From an uncultured bacterium (lineage in GTDB: Bacteria; Bacteroidota; Ignavibacteria; Kapaibacteriales; UBA4661), in contig CALCNX010000032.1 of the NCBI GenBank assembly GCA_937899715.1, forward strand, positions 1 to 64,000: a DNA stretch of 64,000 nucleotides. The letters run 5' to 3'. Shown in pieces: positions 36,293-44,360 of the stretch (positions are counted from its first letter, which is position 1; every line of letters starts with the position of its first letter). A program made the translations under genes and the position numbers. The notes under the pieces are model-generated. The model did not search any database. It was not told the DNA's origin and saw nothing but the letters and a program-made list of their open reading frames with translations.

Positions 36293-36922
36293 ATGACTCA
36301 TCAACCCGATACTTATTGTACCATTGCCTCGCGCGAGCGAGCGGAGATTGTCGTCAAAGGCTCACGCTTTATCGGCTCTGTCGCTCCTGTGCAGACAAAA
36401 GAAGATGCTTTCCGTTATATTGAGGACATTCGGAAAGAGTTCTACGATGCGACGCATAATTGCTTTGCATATCGTTTGGGTGCTCAAGGGTTAAACTTCC
36501 GTACCGCAGACGATGGCGAGCCATCAGGGAGCGCTGGCAAGCCAATGCTTTTTGTCTTGCAAAAGTTTGAAGTCAGCGACCTCGTTGCTGTTGTGACGCG
36601 GTATTACGGCGGCACGAAGCTCGGCGTTGGCGGTTTAGCTCGGGCGTATTCGGATGCCACCGAAGCTGCATTGCAACTTTGCACAAAATTGGATGTTGTG
36701 CAAACAAAAGCGTTGCGTATCTTCTGTGTTTACGAAGATATAAACATCATCAAGCGTTTGCTGCAGCAATATGCCAATAGGTACGATGAATCATACGGGG
36801 ATGTGGCGGAGTTTGTTGCACATATTCCTCTCTCCAAGGCGGATGAATTCAGCGCTGCCGTTACAAATGCCACTTCTGCACGTGCAGGTACGAGCGAGGC
36901 GCATTTTGCCGAAGGTGTGTAA
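36293..36922 (+). CDS. YigZ/IMPACT family protein
   Basis: This 209-residue protein has the UPF0029/IMPACT fold: SRFIGSVAPVQTKEDA, ATHNCFAYRLG, the signature DDGEPSGSAGKPML, then RYYGGTKLGVGGLARAYSDA. A C-terminal DUF1949-like domain follows. YigZ proteins are conserved and linked to translation or proline-peptide metabolism, but the biochemical role is not settled. The ATG at 36293 is chosen because the family begins shortly before the SRF motif; the upstream hydrophobic extension (from 36218) lies in the divergent promoter region. Confidence 0.88.
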   Translation: MTHQPDTYCTIASRERAEIVVKGSRFIGSVAPVQTKEDAFRYIEDIRKEFYDATHNCFAYRLGAQGLNFRTADDGEPSGSAGKPMLFVLQKFEVSDLVAVVTRYYGGTKLGVGGLARAYSDATEAALQLCTKLDVVQTKALRIFCVYEDINIIKRLLQQYANRYDESYGDVAEFVAHIPLSKADEFSAAVTNATSARAGTSEAHFAEGV

Positions 36923-37103
36923 GAGCTTGATTGGTAGTATGGAGGGGAGAATTTTGGCTGCAAATGAATTTTAATGAAAATTTCTCTGTGTGATTGCATT
37001 TTTTTTGTATATTGCGCCTCATTGCTGAGAGCATAGGTTATATCAGCAGTACAGAATCAAGACTTTACCGTCATTTTCTATTTCCATTCTTAGTGGACAG
37101 GTT

Positions 37104-37586
37104 ATGAAGCCATTAGCGCTTGTTGTGGACGATAATAAAATTACCACCAAATTACTGAACCGCTACCTTACACCAGCGGGCTACAACGTCAAAGAAGCAT
37201 ACGACGGTGTAGAGTGTTTGGAAAAAGTACAAGAAGAAACACCCGATGCAATCGTACTCGACGTGATGATGCCGCGTCTTGACGGCTATGAGACGGTAAA
37301 GCGCCTCAAGGCTGACCCCAAAACAGCAAAAATTCCCGTCGTTATCGTAACTGCGCTCAACGATGTTTCTAACCAAGTAAAAGCAATCGAATCCGGTGCT
37401 GATGATTTTCTCAGCAAACCAATCGAAGATAAATTGCTGATTGCTAAAGTGAAACTTCTTTCGTCTCTCAGCGTTGCGCAAAAGCGCGTTGACGTACTCA
37501 GCGAAATCCTTGGTAAGTCTTTGAAGGGTGAAATTTCGCAGGATGAAGTACAACAAAAATTGGCGCAGATTGACATTAGCCTCTAA
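37104..37586 (+). CDS. Single-domain response regulator with C-terminal helical tail
   Basis: This 160-residue protein has a PleD-like receiver (VVDDNKIT, phospho-acceptor D53 in VLDVMMPRLDGYE, switch Thr in VTA, Lys in LSKP). About 40 charged helical residues follow, with no recognised output domain. It probably signals by protein contact. No kinase gene adjoins it. Start ATG at 37104. A long terminator follows. Confidence 0.85.
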   Translation: MKPLALVVDDNKITTKLLNRYLTPAGYNVKEAYDGVECLEKVQEETPDAIVLDVMMPRLDGYETVKRLKADPKTAKIPVVIVTALNDVSNQVKAIESGADDFLSKPIEDKLLIAKVKLLSSLSVAQKRVDVLSEILGKSLKGEISQDEVQQKLAQIDISL

Positions 37587-37607
37587 ATTTTTTTAGCGAA
37601 AATGTGC

Positions 37608-37659
37608 AAGCGCTTGGACGGATGAGCAACACTGCTGCTCTCACGCCAAGCGCTTTTTT
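37608..37659 (+). terminator. Terminator of the receiver gene at 37.1 kb
   Basis: The outer stem AAGCGCTTGG / CCAAGCGCTT, with an inner TGAGCA/TGCTCA-like pairing, is followed by TTTTT. Confidence 0.8.
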
Positions 37660-37681
37660 ATTGTCCGTTAATGTGTTCTGC

Positions 37682-37713
37682 TTGAATTCAAGCACTATGC
37701 CTCGCTAAATTTT
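37682..37713 (+). promoter_or_regulatory. Promoter of the CNNM-like gene
   Basis: TTG (37682-37684), a 21-base gap and TAAATTTT (37706-37713). The start site would be about 25 bases before the start codon. Confidence 0.5.
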
Positions 37714-37743
37714 CTTACACAATTCCCCCAGCCTATTCCGGCA

Positions 37744-38919
37744 TTGTTTGTGGTAGAACTTATCATTATATCGTTTATTACGCTGCTCATTACCACTGCT
37801 GGTTCGTTTATTTCTGCAGCTTTTAGTGGTGTGTCGCATCATCATTTGACTGAACTTGCCGAGTCGGGCAATACCTCTGCACAGAGGCTGCTTGATTTTA
37901 AGCGTGATAGTGACCCGCCGCGGTCGGCACTTTTTCTCATAGATACCGTTGTTTCCACGCTTGGGTGCATTGGTGTTGGCGGCTATGCTGTTGTTGTTTT
38001 TGGGAGTATTCAAGCAGTTGCTGTATCGCTGGCGATAACGTTAATGTTGCTGGTTTTGGGACGTATGTTGCCGAGAGCATTAGGCAGACGATACGCTGTT
38101 TCGCTCGTGCGATTTGTGGAGCGTTCTCTGACGCTGACAATGTTTGTGCTGAAGCCGATTGTCAGCATTGTGGCTAATTTTTTCTCACTTTTTGCGCCCC
38201 CAGAGCGCGATGACGACGAGGTTATCCGCGAAGAACTTGATGAAATTCTTGAAACGGCACACGGGGAAGGTTCGCTTGATGCTGATGAATACAAGCGCCT
38301 CAAGAATTTTGTGCGTTTTAATGAGGTTTATGTTTCGGACGTAATGACACCGCGAACAGTCATTTTTACCTGTCCCTGCCATCTGACTGCCGAAGAAGCT
38401 ATTAACCTACCGGAAATGCACCAGTATTCTCGTTTTCCCGTGTACGAAGAGGATTCTATTGATTCGGTTGTTGGATATGTGCTGACCAAAGATATTTTCT
38501 GGTCGCTTTTGAGTGGTCAAAAAGATGTTCGCTTACGTGATTTATCCCGCGAAGTCTATTTTATTCCCGAAAATATTGACCTCGACCGCGCACTGCAAAA
38601 TTTCTTGGAACGCCGCGAACACTTGTTTGTGGTTGTTGACGAATATGGAGGTGTGGAGGGCTTAATCACGATGGAAGACGTAATGGAAACGTTGCTTGGC
38701 GTGGAGATTCTCGACGAGATGGATCAAGTAAGTAATTTGCGCCATCTTGCTGCCGAGCGTCGTGATGAGCGCATTGCAAGCCTACGGGCACAAAATGCTC
38801 ACGTGGATGACTCTGCCGACGGTTTGTCCTCCGATGCTAATGCCGATAGCAATGTCTCGGCAATAACAGAGGTAGATGAGTCCAGCGAATCAGAAATGCC
38901 CCCCACCGAACCTGAGTGA
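37744..38919 (+). CDS. CNNM/hemolysin C-like membrane protein with CBS pair, no CorC domain
   Basis: This 391-residue protein has an N-terminal DUF21-type membrane domain with three to four helices (about 1-135), an acidic helix and then a CBS domain pair (VSDVMTPRTVIFTC ... HLFVVVDEYGGVEGLITMEDVMETLLG). Such proteins are linked to Mg2+ or divalent cation efflux, with CBS domains sensing Mg-ATP. The usual C-terminal CorC/HlyC (transporter-associated) domain is missing; instead there is a ~70-residue tail rich in Ser, Asp and Glu. The start is uncertain: TTG at 37744 or GTG at 37750. Both sit just after a plausible promoter. Confidence 0.8.
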   Translation: MFVVELIIISFITLLITTAGSFISAAFSGVSHHHLTELAESGNTSAQRLLDFKRDSDPPRSALFLIDTVVSTLGCIGVGGYAVVVFGSIQAVAVSLAITLMLLVLGRMLPRALGRRYAVSLVRFVERSLTLTMFVLKPIVSIVANFFSLFAPPERDDDEVIREELDEILETAHGEGSLDADEYKRLKNFVRFNEVYVSDVMTPRTVIFTCPCHLTAEEAINLPEMHQYSRFPVYEEDSIDSVVGYVLTKDIFWSLLSGQKDVRLRDLSREVYFIPENIDLDRALQNFLERREHLFVVVDEYGGVEGLITMEDVMETLLGVEILDEMDQVSNLRHLAAERRDERIASLRAQNAHVDDSADGLSSDANADSNVSAITEVDESSESEMPPTEPE

Positions 38920-39030
38920 CCTTCGTAAAGCAAGTAGCCGTGCTAAAGTATTGCCCGAATTTTGTGCGAGACCACATTCACAGACCTCTTGAATTCAAGC
39001 CTATTTTTACCAACAAACAAATCCCGTCGT

Positions 39031-40917
39031 ATGAACAGACGCATTCTCTTTTTTGTTTTTGAAATAGCTTTTGTCATAGCCTGTGTGCCGCTTCGTGATG
39101 TTGCGCAGGAGAAAGATAGCGTTAGTAGCGCAACCACAAAAAAATACAATCTGCCGCAAGAAGTAACCGTTACCGGTAGCCGTATTCCTGATGACGGTAA
39201 GAATCAACGCCATTTGCTTGTGGTGGTGCAGCGCGCCGACATTGAAAAATCACAAGCACGCAGTGTGGAGGAAGTATTGCGAAATCTGGCAGGTATTGAC
39301 GTGCGGCAGCGCGGCACCTTTGGTGTACAGGCAGATATAAGTATTCGCGGCGGGACATTTGAGCAGACATTGATTATGATTGACGGCGTGAAAATGATAG
39401 ACCCCCAAACTGGACACCACGCCATGAATATCCCGCTTACACTGGATGATATTGAACGGATTGAGGTATTGAAAGGACCCGGCTCACGTCAGTACGGACC
39501 AAATGCCTTTAATGGGGCAGTAAATATCATCACTCGGCGACACACACGCCCCACAGCACGTATTCAAGCCATGGGTGGCGAGAATGGCTTGTGGGAAACA
39601 TCTGTTTCCGGCGGTGCGCCCGTGAGTCTGGGAGAAAATACAACATTGTTGAACCGTTTCTCCGTCATGCGTCGGCGCTCGGATGGCTATCGTCCCTTCA
39701 CAGACTTTGATATTTGGACGATTGCCGGGGGCGCACAGTTGCTTGCAGGAGATAAATTCTCATTAGATGCGTCCGTGAACTATGTTGACAAAAAATTTGG
39801 TGGAAATGGCTTTTACTCTCTTTCTTTTCCGTCCCAGTACGAAGAGACCAAGACGCTTTTTGCTAATCTTACCGCGAGAATGGATATTGGTGTGCCTGTC
39901 CGCCTAACGGCAGCGTGGCGGCGCAACAACGATTATTTCATTCTTCGTCGGGAGAATCCAGCGTTTTATCAAAATTTTCACACCTCCAATACTCTCAGTG
40001 TGGATGCGCAGACAACGCTCTACTCCTCGCTAGGCGCGACGGCGTTGGGAGCAGAATTCGCAGCAGATATGCTCGAAAGCACAAACTTGGGGAATCGGCA
40101 ACGCAGTCGCTTCAGCATTTTTGCCGAGCATCAGATAAAACCTCTGGAAAACCTTACGCTGGAAATCGGCGCAACGGCGCTCTACAACAGCGATTGGGGC
40201 TGGAGCGTCGCGCCGGGTGCTGACATTGGTTGGCAAGTAACAGAAAATCTTTCGCTTCGCGGTTCGGTGGCAAATTCGTTTCGTATTCCAAGTTACACCG
40301 AACTTTTTTACAGTGATAGAGCAACGCTTGGTAATAAGGATATTAAGCCGGAGCGGGCATGGACATACGAAATTGGCGGCAGATGGCGTACGGGTTCGGT
40401 AGATGTGCAAGCCTCAATTTTTCGCCGTGATGCTGTGCAGCTTATAGACTATGTGCGCAATTCTACCACTGCTCTCTGGCAGGCACAGAACCTTTCCTCA
40501 GCAACGACCAATGGTGCAGATATTCACCTTAGCATTACAACACGCGAGGCAGTGCCCGTTCTGGAGCGAATTACGGGTAGCTACACGTATCTCGACCCAT
40601 ACTTCAATGTGGAGCCGGGCTTGCAGTCGCGTTATGCACTCGACCAATTGCGTCACCAAGCGTCACTAGTGCTTGATTTGCGCTGGTTTGGTCTTATCAC
40701 GAATCAATGGCGCTTCCGATACGACAGGCGATTGAATGTGGAACAAGATGCAGGCTTTGTGGATGTGCGCTTGGGCTGGTCGGGTGGTGGTTTTGAATTG
40801 TTTGCCGAGGCTACTAATCTCTTCAGCGCTGCGGCTTTTGATTTTGCAGGGTTGCCTCTGCCGGGGCGGTGGTTGCGGGTGGGCGGTGCGGTGAATCTGG
40901 CAGAAGCATTCCGCTAA
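39031..40917 (+). CDS. TonB-dependent outer-membrane receptor
   Basis: This 628-residue receptor has an N-terminal export signal. Residues ~60-190 form the plug: VEEVLRNLAGIDVRQRG, ISIRGGTFEQTLIMIDGV, IERIEVLKGPGSRQYGPNA and GAVNIITRR in order. The rest is a 22-strand-type barrel containing RIPSYTELFYSDRATLGNKDIKPE, the usual late-barrel signature. The size and the plug resemble BtuB-type cobalamin or siderophore receptors, but the substrate cannot be read from sequence. Start ATG at 39031, from which the signal peptide begins. No transporter or SusD gene adjoins it, so it is not a SusC-type glycan system. Confidence 0.88.
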   Translation: MNRRILFFVFEIAFVIACVPLRDVAQEKDSVSSATTKKYNLPQEVTVTGSRIPDDGKNQRHLLVVVQRADIEKSQARSVEEVLRNLAGIDVRQRGTFGVQADISIRGGTFEQTLIMIDGVKMIDPQTGHHAMNIPLTLDDIERIEVLKGPGSRQYGPNAFNGAVNIITRRHTRPTARIQAMGGENGLWETSVSGGAPVSLGENTTLLNRFSVMRRRSDGYRPFTDFDIWTIAGGAQLLAGDKFSLDASVNYVDKKFGGNGFYSLSFPSQYEETKTLFANLTARMDIGVPVRLTAAWRRNNDYFILRRENPAFYQNFHTSNTLSVDAQTTLYSSLGATALGAEFAADMLESTNLGNRQRSRFSIFAEHQIKPLENLTLEIGATALYNSDWGWSVAPGADIGWQVTENLSLRGSVANSFRIPSYTELFYSDRATLGNKDIKPERAWTYEIGGRWRTGSVDVQASIFRRDAVQLIDYVRNSTTALWQAQNLSSATTNGADIHLSITTREAVPVLERITGSYTYLDPYFNVEPGLQSRYALDQLRHQASLVLDLRWFGLITNQWRFRYDRRLNVEQDAGFVDVRLGWSGGGFELFAEATNLFSAAAFDFAGLPLPGRWLRVGGAVNLAEAFR

Positions 40918-40986
40918 TGCTTGCTTCTTGCTCGTCTTGGTGTGTGACGTGAAAAGTTCTTGTCTGCAAAAGATTCGTTTAGTAGA

Positions 40987-41016
40987 TTGAAAATCTGTGA
41001 TTCATCCCTAATTTTT
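40987..41016 (+). promoter_or_regulatory. Promoter of the two-repeat lipoprotein gene
   Basis: TTG (40987-40989), a 19-base gap and TAATTTTT (41009-41016). The start site would be near 41023. Confidence 0.45.
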
Positions 41017-41047
41017 CCATTCTTTTTCACTTTTTTCAGGAGCAATA

Positions 41048-42082
41048 ATGAAACGTTCCTTTCGCCTCGATTTAGTTTTGGTAGCTTTTGCTATGGCTAT
41101 CACGATGAGCGCGTGCGCTAAAAAGGCAGAAGTTCCTGCCATCGCTGACCTTGACACCTACGAAGACAAGTCCATGAATTTCAGCATCAAGTTTCCGAAA
41201 AACTGGAAAGCTGCTGTGGAAGCCGGTAAGCGTGCTGAATACTATTCGGACGACAAAATTATGCAGCGCTTCCGCGAGTACAACGAATCCGAAATAACGG
41301 GCGCAAAAATGACAATTTTTGCCAATAAGCTGGAAGGTCCTGTTAATCTGGATAGTGTCATTGAGGGAACCAAAATTTTTCAAGATCCGTCGGTTTATTC
41401 TGCACCGGAAAAAGTTCAGATTGATGGCGTAGAAGCAACCCGTATCAAGTATGCGTATAAATACGGCGATGGCGAATTCAAGGGCGAGCGCTATTTCGCA
41501 ATGAAAGATAGTACCGCTATGACGATTATCGAATTTGAATCATTTGGTGGTACGTTCGACCAATTGCATCCTAAATTTGAAGAAATGTTGAAATCAGTCA
41601 AATTGGCGTACTACAAAGCTGTCGTGAGAGACACAACTGGCGGCAAACCGGCAGAAGTCTTCAAACCATCGGAAACCATGGCTTCATTTGATGGTAAAAA
41701 CTTCTCCCTTCAGTATCCGAATAACTTCTCGGGTAAAAGTGCCGGCGGTGGCTTGGAAACAGTGGAATTCAAGGGTATTGGCGGTCCGGCAGATTGTATT
41801 ATCAACGTGACCGTGACCGACGCGTCGAAGCAAAACAATCTTGACCGCATTGTAGAGCAGAACAAAAAACTCTACAAAGCATCCGCATCTTCGCCTGCAA
41901 AAGTCGGTGGCGAAACAGGTGCATTCATTGAAGACTCACCGGTGAAAGATGTACGCCGCCGCACGTATTTTGCTGTCAAAGGTAGCAAACTCTACAAAGT
42001 GACCTTGCAATGGTACAAACCAGAACAAGAGATATTCTTGCCAAGTTTTGAAAAGAGTTTTGCGTCCTTAACATTGAAATAA
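41048..42082 (+). CDS. Lipoprotein with two PsbP/DUF1795-like repeats
   Basis: This 344-residue exported lipoprotein has a signal sequence ending in a lipobox (MSAC, lipidated Cys about residue 24). Two similar halves follow. The first begins KSMNFSIKFPKNWKA and the second GKNFSLQYPNNFSG; each then continues with an alternating beta pattern and ends in a segment like FDQLHPKFEEMLKSVKL / FLPSFEKSFASLTL. This repeat form resembles PsbP/DUF1795 domains that fold like Mog1. Role unknown. AGGAG lies seven bases before the ATG at 41048. Confidence 0.75.
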   Translation: MKRSFRLDLVLVAFAMAITMSACAKKAEVPAIADLDTYEDKSMNFSIKFPKNWKAAVEAGKRAEYYSDDKIMQRFREYNESEITGAKMTIFANKLEGPVNLDSVIEGTKIFQDPSVYSAPEKVQIDGVEATRIKYAYKYGDGEFKGERYFAMKDSTAMTIIEFESFGGTFDQLHPKFEEMLKSVKLAYYKAVVRDTTGGKPAEVFKPSETMASFDGKNFSLQYPNNFSGKSAGGGLETVEFKGIGGPADCIINVTVTDASKQNNLDRIVEQNKKLYKASASSPAKVGGETGAFIEDSPVKDVRRRTYFAVKGSKLYKVTLQWYKPEQEIFLPSFEKSFASLTLK

Positions 42083-42116
42083 AATACCGTAAGATTCTTA
42101 CGAAAGAAGCCATGCA

Positions 42117-42159
42117 AGCGAGTAGTTGAGCCTGTTTCAACTACTCGCTTTTTTTTTCT
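42117..42159 (+). terminator. Terminator of the lipoprotein gene
   Basis: The 12-base stem GCGAGTAGTTGA / TCAACTACTCGC is followed by nine T. Confidence 0.9.
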
Positions 42160-42180
42160 CACGGGCAGTGTAAAAATTTT

Positions 42181-42210
42181 TTGGCGTAGAACTGAGAAAT
42201 TTGGTATAAT
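42181..42210 (+). promoter_or_regulatory. Promoter of a candidate small RNA
   Basis: TTGGCG (42181-42186), an 18-base spacer and TATAAT (42205-42210) extended to TATAATTG. It reads well both as a classical sigma-70 promoter and as the local TTG-N21-TA pattern. Confidence 0.5.
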
Positions 42211-42216
42211 TGCATC

Positions 42217-42276
42217 GTTGTTATGCTTGTCATGGGTGGCCGTACTACCGAAATTCGGGGGTGCGGCTTTTTTTTA
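42217..42276 (+). ncRNA. Candidate ~60-nt small RNA or attenuated leader
   Basis: A promoter (42181-42210) is followed within 60 bases by an imperfect hairpin (GGCCGTAC / GTGCGGC) and eight T, with no open frame of useful length between. This would make a very short terminated transcript. The alternative is an attenuated leader for the receiver gene at 42434, although that gene appears to have its own promoter at 42339-42367. Confidence 0.4.
42238..42276 (+). terminator. Rho-independent terminator ending the candidate small RNA
   Basis: GGCCGTAC, a loop containing ACCGAAATTCGGGG, then GTGCGGC and a run of eight T. An inner ACCGAA/TTCGGG pairing may extend the stem. Confidence 0.65.
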
Positions 42277-42338
42277 TCGTAGTGGCACGTAAAATTCAGG
42301 GGACGCAAGATTTTTTTTCACCGAGCGATGTACCGACT

Positions 42339-42367
42339 TTGATTATTCGGCATTTTATTCTAAATTG
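42339..42367 (+). promoter_or_regulatory. Possible promoter of the receiver gene at 42.4 kb
   Basis: TTG (42339-42341), a 19-base gap and TAAATTG (42361-42367). Confidence 0.35.
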
Positions 42368-42433
42368 AGCGTTCTGAGAAAAATCCATAACAATCGAACT
42401 ACTTTACTACACTCAATAAATTGTTTGATAACC

Positions 42434-42841
42434 ATGCGCATTCTGATACTTGAAGATGACTTTTTTCAGCGCAAACTCATGGCACGTTTGCTGATTTCAT
42501 ACGGTGAATGTGATGTTGCGGCAACTGGTCCCGATGCGGTTGAAGCGTTCAGGCGTTCGCTGGAGAATAACCGTACGTACGACCTTATATTTCTTGACAT
42601 CATGGTTCCGGGTATGGATGGGCAGAAAGTTCTTCGCGCTATTCGTGATTTGGAGCAAGAGCGTAACATTGAGGGCTTGTCCCGTTCAAAAGTTGTGATG
42701 GTGACGGCACTTGGCGATAAGCACAACGTAACGACCGCCTACAAAGAGAATTGCGATGCCTATTTGGTAAAACCATATGAAGAAGCAAAACTTGTGGATA
42801 CAATTAAAAAACTTGGTTTGCTGCCGAGTGCTCAGAGTTAG
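42434..42841 (+). CDS. Single-domain response regulator
   Basis: This 135-residue receiver has MRILILEDDFFQRKLM, phospho-acceptor D55 in LIFLDIMVPGMDG, switch Thr in VTALGD and Lys in LVKPYEE. It has no output domain. The start at 42434 gives the normal N-terminus; the longer frame from 42365 adds unconserved residues. It lies 76 bases before a receiver-kinase fusion gene, a likely signalling partner. Confidence 0.87.
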   Translation: MRILILEDDFFQRKLMARLLISYGECDVAATGPDAVEAFRRSLENNRTYDLIFLDIMVPGMDGQKVLRAIRDLEQERNIEGLSRSKVVMVTALGDKHNVTTAYKENCDAYLVKPYEEAKLVDTIKKLGLLPSAQS

Positions 42842-42917
42842 AGCTGTGATATTGTCTTTAATGTAATTACCTTTTGCTGCCACGGCGATTTCTTGCTATC
42901 TCACATTCCATGCAAAT

Positions 42918-44018
42918 ATGAGTAAACGTATTTTGGTTATAGAGGACGATGTCAGTCTGCGTGAGTTTATGATTAAGTACTTTCTTGAAAAAGAGGGGTA
43001 CCATGTCATTACAGCCGAAAATGGAGAAATCGGTTTGGAAAAAGCGAAGCAGGAACTGCCCGACCTTATCATTTGCGACATTATGATGCCGAAAATGAAC
43101 GGTTATGAGGTAATTCAAGCATTGCATGAATACACGCCTACGGCACGTATTCCCTTCATCTTCCTGACTGCGATGAGCGACCGCGCCAATATCCGTGACG
43201 GCATGAACCTTGGTGCCGACGACTTTTTGACAAAACCGTTTGTGAGTCAGGAGCTTATCACGGCAGTGAAGAAGCGTCTTCAGAAAAAGGAAAGTGATGA
43301 GTCTGCCGCATTCGGTAAACTCAAAGATCTCCGCGATAAAATTACCAGTGTTCTCCCCCACGAATTCCGTACACCACTCTCAACGATTCTTTCTGCGTCC
43401 AATATCCTTATGGACGAATGTGATACTATTGACAAAGATGAATTGCGTGAGATGCTTGGCTATATCAATACATCAGCAAAGCGACTCAATCGTTTGATTG
43501 AGAACTATCTATTGTACATCAGCCTTGAGAACACGACTCTTACTGAGGATATGAAGAATGAGAGGACGCTCTGCACCACAGAGAATATTCATGAGTGTGT
43601 GCTGAATCAGATGAAAAAAAATAACCGTGCCCACGATTTAGCGTGGCAGAGTGGAATACCTGATGCTGGTGTGCGCGTGGCTGTTTCTGAATCGTATTTT
43701 AACAAAATTGTTGAAGAAATCACTGATAATTGCTGCAAATTCTCCGAAAACGGCACGCCTGTTTCTATCTCAACGTCCGTAGATTCTGGTAATTTGATTC
43801 TTGAGTTTACTGACCAAGGGGTTGGTATGACAAAAGAGGAAATTGCTCAAATTGGAGCTTTTATGCAGTTTAAGCGTGATATTCTGGAGCAACAAGGGGG
43901 CGGTTTCGGCTTGACACTTGCAAAGCGTATTATTGAACTTCATGGTGCTGCGCTGCATATCGAAAGTGTTGTTGATAAGACAACCACAGTGCGTTTTTCT
44001 GTTCCTATTGTCAAATAG
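42918..44018 (+). CDS. Receiver-histidine kinase fusion (cytoplasmic)
   Basis: This 366-residue protein has an N-terminal receiver (D54 in IICDIMMPKMNG; Lys in LTKPF) joined directly to HisKA with H148 in LPHEFRTPLST. A HATPase domain follows (DNCCKFSENG, DQGVGM, GGGFGLTLAKRI). It lacks any membrane or sensory domain, so its input is phosphorylation of its own receiver. It could act as a relay that changes kinase activity in response to another kinase. The preceding single-domain receiver is a plausible output. The order receiver-then-kinase is the reverse of ordinary hybrid kinases but is known in Bacteroidota and cyanobacteria. Confidence 0.9.
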   Translation: MSKRILVIEDDVSLREFMIKYFLEKEGYHVITAENGEIGLEKAKQELPDLIICDIMMPKMNGYEVIQALHEYTPTARIPFIFLTAMSDRANIRDGMNLGADDFLTKPFVSQELITAVKKRLQKKESDESAAFGKLKDLRDKITSVLPHEFRTPLSTILSASNILMDECDTIDKDELREMLGYINTSAKRLNRLIENYLLYISLENTTLTEDMKNERTLCTTENIHECVLNQMKKNNRAHDLAWQSGIPDAGVRVAVSESYFNKIVEEITDNCCKFSENGTPVSISTSVDSGNLILEFTDQGVGMTKEEIAQIGAFMQFKRDILEQQGGGFGLTLAKRIIELHGAALHIESVVDKTTTVRFSVPIVK

Positions 44019-44072
44019 TTTTAGAAAGCCTTCTTTCTTCGATACCTTCTCTCGGGCTACAAAATTTCTTGT

Positions 44073-44120
44073 TTGCGCCTGTATTGTGCTGACTCCCCGT
44101 TCAGCAGAGTACAGGCGCAA
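44073..44120 (+). repeat. Long intergenic hairpin after the receiver-kinase gene
   Basis: The inverted repeat TTGCGCCTGTA / TACAGGCGCAA has an inner GTGCTG/CAGCA pairing. No T-tract follows, so it may be a terminator variant or an RNA stability element. The rest of the gap to 44360 holds only the promoter below. Confidence 0.45.
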
Positions 44121-44268
44121 CGCATTTGGGATTGTTTCTTCTGCCCCCAAGCCTCTGCCAGCAGCGTAATTGAAAATATTCTTGAGATGAACGTGGGTAT
44201 TGTTCCATTCGCCTCCTCTCTCTGGAATTTGCGGCAAATCAGTGTGTTTGTGCTATGCAGAAATTCCT

Positions 44269-44299
44269 TTCTCCGAATCCCTAACAAACCGTATATTTG
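44269..44299 (+). promoter_or_regulatory. Probable lpd promoter
   Basis: TTCTCC (44269-44274), a 17-base spacer and TATATTTG (44292-44299), the latter an exact TAnnTTTG match. Confidence 0.5.
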
Positions 44300-44360
44300 C
44301 TGAGTTTTGTCTCACTCTACTCATTCTTTCACCCTGTTTTTTTATTACAAGGATTTTATC

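Noticed and set aside
44073..44120. Hairpin considered as an attenuator of lpd
   Set aside because: It lies upstream of the predicted lpd promoter, so it belongs to the preceding transcript.
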